NCBI GenBank assembly: GCA_903927645.1
Contig: CAIYNX010000286.1
Coordinates: 1-52,014, forward strand
Reading direction: 5' to 3'
DNA from: an uncultured Mucilaginibacter sp.
GTDB taxonomy: Bacteria > Bacteroidota > Bacteroidia > Sphingobacteriales > Sphingobacteriaceae
Length of the DNA stretch: 52,014 bases
Shown: positions 41,379 through 47,885 of the stretch, piece by piece
How positions within the stretch are numbered: the stretch's first letter is position 1
Layout: every line of letters begins with the position of its first letter
Translations under genes and position numbers: made by a program
Notes under the pieces: model-generated
Databases searched by the model: none
What the model was told of the DNA's origin: nothing
Seen by the model: only the letters and a program-made list of their open reading frames with translations

Positions 41379-42535
41379 AGGCAATAAACCAGCTTAAAAC
41401 GTTTCAGCGAATATTGGATGAGTATCCGGCAGAAACGCCATTAAGCAAATTCCTTCCCGGCTTTTACCGCCAAAATAAACAAATGGGTTCAACAGACAGG
41501 CGAATAGCCAGTAGGTTAATTTATAACTATTTCCGTTTGGGAAAAGCCTTATCAAGATTAACCAATGAAGAACGGCTTTTTGTTGCCGAGTTTTTATGCA
41601 ATACCCAAAGTAATTCATTTTTACAGCATTTTAAACCCGATTGGACTTCCTGTATTGACTTTGATTTTGATGACAAAATCAATATTATAAAAACTACCTA
41701 TCCAGATTTTAATTTGGAGGACGTTTTTCCATTTACCGACAGATTATCAAATGAAATTGATAAAATCAGCTTTTTAAAATCATTTTTTGTACAACCAGAT
41801 TTATACATAAGGGTAAATAAGGGTTTTGAAAGCCAAATAAAGGCTGCTTTAACTGCAGCCAATATCCTATTTAAAGACGAGGGCTATAATTGCCTTGCAT
41901 TACCCAATGGTACCCGATTAGAATCCGTTATTTCAAACAGTAATTGGTACCAAGTACAGGACCTTTCTTCGCAACAAACTGCCAAGTTTTTTAAACCCCA
42001 AAAATGGGAAAACTGGTGGGATGCCTGTGCTGCCTCAGGAGGTAAATCATTGCTATTGTATGAACTGGAACCAACCATTAAACTGGTTGTATCAGATATC
42101 AGAGAATCAATACTCAGTAATTTAGATGATCGTTTTCAACAGGCCGGACTTAAAAAATATCAAATAAAATTACTTGATCTTACCCAAAATCCAGATTTTG
42201 TAATGCACAACTACTCCTTTGATGGTATTATTATTGATGCTCCTTGCAGCGGTTCAGGAACATGGGGGCGTACACCCGAAATGATAAGTCAGTTTGATGC
42301 CGGTAAAATTGATTTTTTTCATCGTTTGCAACAAGATATTTTGCGCAATGTGGTAAAATACCTCAAACCCGGTAAGCCACTTATCTATATCACCTGTTCC
42401 GCCTTTAGAGCAGAGAATGAGGCCATCATAAGTTTTATGACTTATGAACTAGGATTAAAACTTGAGGATTCACAAATTTTGAAAGGATATGAAACCAAGG
42501 CTGATACTATGTTTGTAAGCCGTTTAACATTTTAA
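41375..42535 (+). CDS. RsmB/NOP-type RNA m5C methyltransferase
   Basis: 386 residues, cytoplasmic. An N-terminal RsmB-like helical domain (TDRRIASRLIYNYFRLGKAL) precedes a Rossmann methyltransferase. The SAM-binding segment is DACAASGGKSLLLYE. The two catalytic Cys motifs are DAPCSGSGTWGRTPE and YITCSAFRAENEA. Members methylate cytosine C5 in rRNA or tRNA; the target here cannot be read. It is translationally coupled (ATGA) to the binding-protein gene upstream, in an operon with guaA. Confidence 0.92.
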   Translation: MKAINQLKTFQRILDEYPAETPLSKFLPGFYRQNKQMGSTDRRIASRLIYNYFRLGKALSRLTNEERLFVAEFLCNTQSNSFLQHFKPDWTSCIDFDFDDKINIIKTTYPDFNLEDVFPFTDRLSNEIDKISFLKSFFVQPDLYIRVNKGFESQIKAALTAANILFKDEGYNCLALPNGTRLESVISNSNWYQVQDLSSQQTAKFFKPQKWENWWDACAASGGKSLLLYELEPTIKLVVSDIRESILSNLDDRFQQAGLKKYQIKLLDLTQNPDFVMHNYSFDGIIIDAPCSGSGTWGRTPEMISQFDAGKIDFFHRLQQDILRNVVKYLKPGKPLIYITCSAFRAENEAIISFMTYELGLKLEDSQILKGYETKADTMFVSRLTF

Positions 42536-42836
42536 ATAAAGAAATTAGGTATTAATACGTACTTATACGCATTAAATTAGGTACTTACACGCTGGAAAAA
42601 TTTAAGAATAAAATTGATATTTGTTACATATCTAAACCTTATCACTTTTTCTGATCGGTGAAAGGTTAATAACCAATAAAGTTATTATATTTTAAATTTT
42701 GAAGTGCTACAAGCAGTAAACGTTCAAAAGCCAATCAAATTATACAGCCCTACATTTACCATTTTGATTTAAGAAAAAATTAATACCCTTAACAGGATAT
42801 TAATTTTCTATCCTTAGAATTTTTGAAAATATAAAA
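42536..42836. other. Gene-free gap with short direct repeats
   Basis: 301 bp between convergent genes. It holds a direct repeat TACTTATACGC (42560) and TACTTACACGC (42582), 22 bp apart, each near an ATTAGGT copy, and a small palindrome GGTTAATAACC. No ORF, RNA gene or terminator is evident. Confidence 0.4.
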
Positions 42837-43856
42837 CTATCGTTTTTCTACCTTATCATAAAAGCCACCAAATGTATTTGTACGCACTGCTTCTTCCTTA
42901 AAAAAATCTCCCGGGAAACCCAATTCAATTTTGCTTACTTCATGCAATTTACTCAAATGTTCGGTAGTTAAGGTAATATCAATGGTCTTCATATTATCAA
43001 TCAGTTGATCAACCTTGGTAGCACCTACCACGGGTATCGAAGAAAAACCTTGTTGCATAGTCCAGGCCAAAGCCACATTACCCGGAGAAGCGCCTAATTC
43101 TTCGGCAATTTCTATCACAACTTTAGTAATGCTTGTACTGCGTTCATTGCGGCGGTTACTTTCAGGTTTAATTCTGCCATTTTCGCCACGCAGGTATTTA
43201 CCTGTAAGGGCTCCTCCACCAAGTGGGGCCCAAGGGGTAACAGTCATGCCAAAATGCTTGGCCATGGGGATAAGTTCGCGCTCCGGCGTTCGTGCTAATA
43301 AGCTATATTCAACCTGTAAGGCAATTAGCTGACTCCATCCCATTAACTCTGCTAAAGTATTACCCTTGGCAACAACCCAAGCGGGAGTATCGCTAATGGC
43401 AGCATAGTTTACTTTACCCTGCCTGATCAGGTCATCCAATCCGCGAAGTACTTCGTCTATTGGTGTAATATCATCCCAAATATGTAAGTACAGCAAATCA
43501 ATAAAATCTGTTTTTAACCGTTTTAAGCTTTCTTCAACACTACGCATCATGTTTTTGCGGTTATTACCCGAAGCATTAGGGTTTGTTATATTATCCTTCA
43601 GGGTGTATTTGGTAGCCACTACAAAATAATCACGGTCATGATTGCTCAAATACTCGCCAATAATTTTTTCACTGGTGCCCAATTTATAAATATTGGCAGT
43701 ATCGATAAAATTACCACCCGCATTGGCAAAAGCATCCATAAGGGCAAAGCTGGTTGCACTATCCGCACCCCAACCAGCCTCTGTACCAAAGCCCATAGTA
43801 CCCAAACATAACGCTGAAACTTTAAGGCCCGACCGGCCTAATAATTTATACTTCAT
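42837..43856 (-). CDS. Aldo/keto reductase
   Basis: 339 residues from ATG 43856; the TTG two codons upstream is less likely. It is a TIM-barrel NADPH-dependent oxidoreductase with family signatures RSGLKVSALCLGTMGFG, NFIDTANIYKLGTSEKIIG (catalytic Asp and Tyr), VVATKYT (Lys), DLLYLHIWD (His) and SIPVVGATKVDQLIDN near the cofactor site. It resembles the YajO/voltage-gated K+ channel beta-like subgroup. The substrate is unknown. The gap to the YitT gene upstream on the same strand is 31 bp, so they may be cotranscribed. Confidence 0.93.
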   Translation of the reverse strand: MKYKLLGRSGLKVSALCLGTMGFGTEAGWGADSATSFALMDAFANAGGNFIDTANIYKLGTSEKIIGEYLSNHDRDYFVVATKYTLKDNITNPNASGNNRKNMMRSVEESLKRLKTDFIDLLYLHIWDDITPIDEVLRGLDDLIRQGKVNYAAISDTPAWVVAKGNTLAELMGWSQLIALQVEYSLLARTPERELIPMAKHFGMTVTPWAPLGGGALTGKYLRGENGRIKPESNRRNERSTSITKVVIEIAEELGASPGNVALAWTMQQGFSSIPVVGATKVDQLIDNMKTIDITLTTEHLSKLHEVSKIELGFPGDFFKEEAVRTNTFGGFYDKVEKR

Positions 43857-43887
43857 AACCAATAATATATAAAATTTTTAACCGTAT

Positions 43888-44751
43888 TTAATGCCGATGT
43901 TTTGATTTTTTTTTAACCAAACCACCCGTTATATCCTCTACCCTATGCTGCACAATAAAGGCCGATGGATCAATTTCAAGTATTTCTCGCTTGATGGACG
44001 GAATCTCCAACCTTGTAGCCACTGTATAAACAATATCGCGGGGGGCATTGATATGCCCATCTTTGCCATAACCACCCTTTCCTTGGTATACAGTTACCCC
44101 GCGTCCTCGGTTGGTAATAGCCAATCTTATTTTATCGCCTTTTGCCGAAATAACAGTAAGGCCTGAAAATTGTTCGATGCCATTTAAAATAAACTCAACC
44201 ATTTTAGAGGCACTTAAATAGGTTAATATGGAATACAAGGCCGACTCTATACCTAAAAAAAATACCGCACTTGAAAATATAATCAGATTGCTCAATAAAA
44301 TCACATCGCTTACTTTTAAAAGCGGTAGTTTTTTGCTAATGGATAAGGCAACAATCTCGGTTCCATCAAGCACAACATCGCCCCTTAGGGCTAAGCCTAC
44401 ACCAGTTCCTAAAAATATACCACCAAAAACCGAAGCAAGTGATTTATCATGTGTAACCTCCGGGAAAGTTAAAAATTCCAAACAAATTGATAAACAAGCT
44501 ATTGCAAGCGCACTTCGCAAGGCAAAAGCTTTACCCAACTGTTTGTATCCAAGAAAAAGAAAAGGAACATTGATAACAAAAATAAGGATGGATACCGGCC
44601 AATTGGTAATTCGAGATACCAGCATGGAAGTGCCTGTTACCCCACCATCAATTAATTTATTGGTGAGCAAAAACCCCTTTATACCCATACCGGCAAATAA
44701 AATACCTGCTATTGTAAACAAATAATTTTTTACACGATCCAATAAATTCAT
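43888..44751 (-). CDS. YitT family membrane protein (DUF161/DUF2179)
   Basis: 287 residues. Five to six membrane helices fill residues 1-200 (LFTIAGILFAGMGIKGFLL, GGVTGTSMLVSRI, ASVFGGIFLGTGVGLALRG). A C-terminal soluble DUF2179 domain follows, with GRGVTVYQGKGGY and IDPSAFIVQHRVEDITGG. The tail is basic (KKKSKHRH). The role of this widespread family is not settled. A TACCTTTA motif lies 3 nt before the ATG on the minus strand. Confidence 0.9.
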   Translation of the reverse strand: MNLLDRVKNYLFTIAGILFAGMGIKGFLLTNKLIDGGVTGTSMLVSRITNWPVSILIFVINVPFLFLGYKQLGKAFALRSALAIACLSICLEFLTFPEVTHDKSLASVFGGIFLGTGVGLALRGDVVLDGTEIVALSISKKLPLLKVSDVILLSNLIIFSSAVFFLGIESALYSILTYLSASKMVEFILNGIEQFSGLTVISAKGDKIRLAITNRGRGVTVYQGKGGYGKDGHINAPRDIVYTVATRLEIPSIKREILEIDPSAFIVQHRVEDITGGLVKKKSKHRH

Positions 44752-44754
44752 GTA

Positions 44755-44762
44755 TAAAGGTA
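44755..44762 (-). promoter_or_regulatory. -7-like element TACCTTTA
   Basis: TACCTTTA on the minus strand is one base from TAnnTTTG and lies three bases before the YitT ATG, the same layout as other likely leaderless genes here. Confidence 0.4.
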
Positions 44763-44842
44763 AACAACCGCCTGATAAATAATAACACTATTTTAAAGAA
44801 TAAAATATCAATATTCAAAATAGTATTAAAAAACAATGTATA

Positions 44843-44866
44843 TAAAAAAAGCCCTTAAAAAGGGCT
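44843..44866 (-). terminator. Rho-independent terminator of the desaturase gene
   Basis: On the minus strand AGCCCTT and AAGGGCT arms are followed by seven Ts, 22 nt after the stop at 44888. Confidence 0.8.
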
Positions 44867-44887
44867 AAATTTTATACTAATTTGGAA

Positions 44888-45868
44888 TTACCCGTTTATC
44901 CAGCTAAACTTATATTCAAGCATTGGGTTCTTCATTCGTTCGGCAACCCTTAATAACCTTGCGGGTAGGTTCATGATATAGTCTCTGGCCTTTTCGCCTT
45001 GTTCATTTAAATCAACCGCGCTTTCTATATGCCAATCCTCAATCAATTCTTTTAAAATATCAACATAATCAATGGCGGTATATATACCCAAACGTTGGGC
45101 TGCATCTGTAAAGTGCCCAAAAGTTTGCCCAATTTTTAAGCCCACTTCTCTTAAAAAGTGTGCCGGCATTACTATTTTCTTGCGCATCATATCCTCAAAA
45201 GCCAACATGGCTTCGTTCGGATCGACTTCAAAAATTTTCTCGATAAAATATTTGTATGCCTTGGCATGCCTGGCTTCTTCGGCGGCTATTACACCGCACA
45301 TTTTGGATAATTGGGTATCGCCATCTTTTTTAGCCTGCGATGCCACCCTACGATGCGATACATTGGTAGCCAATTCCTGAAACGAGGTATAAATAAAGTT
45401 ACGATAAGGATCGTTCCCGGTACCTATATCAAAACCATCCGAAATAAGGTATTGTGTGCTTATTTCCATCATGCGCATATTTACCCTGCCCGATAGGTAA
45501 AGATATTTGTTTAATAAATCACCGTGGCGGTTTTCTTCGCCTGTCCACCTACGCGTCCACTTCATCCAGCCGCCTTCTTCATCATTGCTTACGCCTTTTA
45601 CCATCGATAACCACGACTCATAAGTAGGCAGCGCCTCCTCGGTAATGGTATCACCTATCAATACAGCAATCAAATCATATGATAATCCACCGGCACTTTC
45701 CTGAAGTTCCTTAATTTCAGAAAAAAAAGTATCGCGCGAAGCATCAGGCAAAAAATCAGCAGGTTGCCAAATGGTGTCGATGGGCTTTAAAAATTCGTCC
45801 ATTTTTTCTAACATAAATTTCTCTATGTGCACCATTACTTCGCTTCTTTTGTCTTCAAAAAACTTCAT
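44888..45868 (-). CDS. Acyl-ACP desaturase (soluble diiron)
   Basis: 326 residues, ferritin-like four-helix fold of the plant-type stearoyl-ACP desaturase family. The diiron ligands are visible in EENRHGDLLNKYL and AAEEARHAKAYKYF. The N-terminal part carries the IDTIWQPADFLPD motif and the middle has YTSFQELATNVSHRR. It introduces a double bond into acyl-ACP using O2 and reduced ferredoxin, giving unsaturated fatty acids. No signal peptide. Single gene with its own terminator. A TAACTTTA motif lies upstream on the minus strand. Confidence 0.93.
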   Translation of the reverse strand: MKFFEDKRSEVMVHIEKFMLEKMDEFLKPIDTIWQPADFLPDASRDTFFSEIKELQESAGGLSYDLIAVLIGDTITEEALPTYESWLSMVKGVSNDEEGGWMKWTRRWTGEENRHGDLLNKYLYLSGRVNMRMMEISTQYLISDGFDIGTGNDPYRNFIYTSFQELATNVSHRRVASQAKKDGDTQLSKMCGVIAAEEARHAKAYKYFIEKIFEVDPNEAMLAFEDMMRKKIVMPAHFLREVGLKIGQTFGHFTDAAQRLGIYTAIDYVDILKELIEDWHIESAVDLNEQGEKARDYIMNLPARLLRVAERMKNPMLEYKFSWING

Positions 45869-46188
45869 CTAAATAGGATTTTGGGATAAAGTTACTCAAT
45901 ATATATTACAACCCTTGTAATATTATTATTAGGTACAATATCAATTAAAATGGGTGCAAAAGTAATTGATTTATTGATATGTTTTTGAAATACTGCAAGT
46001 TTATAATCTTTCTTAATTTATTTATTTTTTTCAACCTTAGTAAACCCCCACATTAAGAGCCAGAGACCTTTAAACTATTGAATAGTGATGGTCAAAAAGA
46101 TACACGTCATTTTTAATTTAATTTGTAATTGCTAATATTTTTAGCATTATATTTGTATTGTTATTTAGCAATTTGATTTTAACAGGTG
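45869..46188. other. Divergent promoter region between desaturase and dinB
   Basis: About 320 bp without a gene. The right end holds the dinB promoter and palindromes (listed separately). The rest is AT-rich; no RNA gene or ORF is evident. Confidence 0.5.
46129..46171 (+). promoter_or_regulatory. dinB promoter with TTGCTAA/TTAGCA repeats
   Basis: The -7 element TATATTTG (46148-46155) matches TAnnTTTG, with TTG triplets 16 and 22 nt upstream as candidate -33 boxes. Overlapping it is the palindrome TGCTAA-TATTT-TTAGCA (46130-46146). A third half-site, TTTAGCAA, lies just downstream at 46164-46171. Three copies around a damage-tolerance promoter suggest an operator; the regulator is not in this window. 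Confidence 0.45.
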
Positions 46189-47340
46189 ATGGACAAGCAA
46201 GTGATACATATTGATTTAGATTGCTTTTTTGTGGCTGTTGAGGTTTTAAAAAACAGCAGTCTTAAAGGTTTGCCTGTGGCAGTGGGTGGTAACTCAGATC
46301 GTGGGGTGGTTACTTCTATTAGTTATGAGGCAAAAAAACTTGGCATCCACGGCGGCATGCCAACACGCATGGCCAAACAACTTTGTCCGCAGCTTACCAT
46401 TATTAAGGGCAATATGGACGATTACAGCAAATACTCGCACATGGTTACCGAGATTATAAAGGAGCAAGCACCCGTTGTTGAAAAAGCCAGTATTGATGAG
46501 CATTATATTGACATGACCGGGATGGACAAATACTTTGGCACCATGAAATTTGCCAAAGGGCTGCGCAGCAAAATAATTAATGAAACAGGCTTGCCCATTT
46601 CGCTTGGCCTATCGGTAAATAAAACGGTGAGCAAAATTGCTACCAACGAGTGCAAACCCAATGGCGAACTGCAAGTAGTGCAAACAGAGGTTCAACCTTT
46701 TTTAAACCCCCTATCAATCAAAAAAATACCCGGCGTGGGCGATGCTACCTTTATTAAACTAAGCGAAATGGGCGTGCGCAAAATACATACCCTGGTAGAA
46801 ATTCCGCGCGAAATGATGTTCAGGATTATGGGGCAAAATGGTATAACGCTATGGCAAAAAGCAAACGGCATTGACAATAGCCCCGTAATACCCTATCGCG
46901 AAAGCAAATCAATTGGTACACAAAGCACCTTCGAGGCCGACTCCATCAATATCGAGATGATTCGTAACCTCATAGCGGGTATGGTAACCGAGCTGGCTTA
47001 TGAATTGCGTAAACAACGTAGGCTCACGGCTTGCATTACCGTTACCATACGCTATGCTAATTTTGAAACCATTACCCAACAAGCCAAAATTGGTTATACC
47101 TCGCTCGACTTCTTTTTGATACGAAAAGCCCTTGAACTTTTTGACAAGGCTTACGACCGTCGCATGCTGCTACGTCTGGTAGGTGTACGACTATCGCACC
47201 TGGTAAGTGGTTTTGAGCAGATTGACCTGTACAGTACCAACGAAGAGCGGTATAGCCTATACCAGGCAATGGACAAAATACGCAACCGCTTTGGTCCAAA
47301 GTCCATCAGTTTGGCATCGTCAATGAAAATTAAACTATGA
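46189..47340 (+). CDS. dinB: Y-family DNA polymerase (DinB / Pol IV type)
   Basis: 383 residues from ATG 46189 (the track used the adjacent GTG). Translesion polymerase. Catalytic carboxylates are in HIDLDCFFVAVEV and SIDEHYIDMTGM. Other Y-family features are SISYEAKKLGIHGGMP, GLSVNKTVSKIATNECKPNG and the thumb helix-hairpin-helix IKKIPGVGDAT. No obvious beta-clamp-binding peptide is seen at the C-terminus (SLASSMKIKL). It lies upstream of a dnaE2-like gene, the arrangement of SOS mutasome cassettes. The local GC content is higher than in most of the window. Confidence 0.93.
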   Translation: MDKQVIHIDLDCFFVAVEVLKNSSLKGLPVAVGGNSDRGVVTSISYEAKKLGIHGGMPTRMAKQLCPQLTIIKGNMDDYSKYSHMVTEIIKEQAPVVEKASIDEHYIDMTGMDKYFGTMKFAKGLRSKIINETGLPISLGLSVNKTVSKIATNECKPNGELQVVQTEVQPFLNPLSIKKIPGVGDATFIKLSEMGVRKIHTLVEIPREMMFRIMGQNGITLWQKANGIDNSPVIPYRESKSIGTQSTFEADSINIEMIRNLIAGMVTELAYELRKQRRLTACITVTIRYANFETITQQAKIGYTSLDFFLIRKALELFDKAYDRRMLLRLVGVRLSHLVSGFEQIDLYSTNEERYSLYQAMDKIRNRFGPKSISLASSMKIKL

Positions 47341-47381
47341 AATTATCAAATCAAGCATTATTAATTATTTCTCATTTTAAG

Positions 47382-47389
47382 TACCTTTG
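47382..47389 (+). promoter_or_regulatory. -7 element TACCTTTG before the antitoxin gene
   Basis: An exact TAnnTTTG match, two bases before the ATG at 47392, so the small gene may have its own leaderless transcript. Confidence 0.5.
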
Positions 47390-47391
47390 TT

Positions 47392-47631
47392 ATGAACATT
47401 AACCACTCAAAATCAATGACTACGTTAACTATTACCCTACCCGACGATAAGATTGACGTAATTACTGCCATTTCAACCATTATTAAAAACGCGGGCGGAT
47501 CCATCAATATTGACGATGATAGCTTAACACCCGCGGAGTTTACTTTATTACAAGAAGCATACAAAGAAGCTTTAATGATAAAGGATGGTTTAAAAACAGG
47601 CATGCCTGCAACAGAATTGTGGAATGACTAA
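47392..47631 (+). CDS. Putative antitoxin of a decayed toxin-antitoxin pair
   Basis: 79 residues. The start at 47392 fits the promoter; MTTLTITLPDD (47416) is an alternative. A short beta strand (TTLTITLPDD) and a helix (KIDVITAISTIIKNAGG) are followed by LTPAEFTLLQEAYKEALMIKDG, a helical tail similar to antitoxins of RelE-type pairs. The identification rests on this layout and on the toxin remnant that overlaps its 3' end by 8 bp. I do not recognise the exact antitoxin family. It sits between dinB and dnaE2, where it would interrupt their operon. Confidence 0.55.
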   Translation: MNINHSKSMTTLTITLPDDKIDVITAISTIIKNAGGSINIDDDSLTPAEFTLLQEAYKEALMIKDGLKTGMPATELWND

Positions 47632-47813
47632 TGTTGTACTGGTTTCAGTTACTTTTAAAAGTAATGTACTATCATTTAAACAAAACCGAAGATGGCATAA
47701 GTATTCTATTAATGTCTATCTATGATAAATCTGAACAGGGCACCATTAAAAAAGCTGAAGCTATATCCAAACTAAAGGAGATACTGAAGGAACACAACAA
47801 TCAAAAAGGTTGA
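47624..47813 (+). pseudogene. RelE/HigB-type toxin remnant with internal deletion
   Basis: An ATG at 47624 overlaps the antitoxin stop and encodes MTNVVLVSVTFK, which resembles the N-terminus of RelE-family toxins. In a different frame, the downstream part of ORF 47631-47813 encodes VMYYHLNKTEDGISILLMS followed by IYDKSEQGTIKKAEAIS, matching the C-terminal half of RelE/HigB2-type toxins (V-x-YY, hydrophobic strand, YDKSEQ, C-terminal helix). The middle of a toxin of about 110 residues is missing and the two ends are out of frame, with a junction near 47655-47663. This is best explained by an internal deletion; the 60-residue ORF in the track is not a gene in its own right. Confidence 0.6.
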
Positions 47814-47885
47814 CAATAGCAAACAGTTATTGTTTAATTAGCTAACCCATCAGGATACAAATTCAATAAATTTTTTATTGCAACA

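Noticed and set aside
47631-47813. Intact 60-residue gene
   Set aside because: It starts in the wrong frame for the toxin N-terminus and holds only a RelE-like C-terminal half; better read as a remnant.
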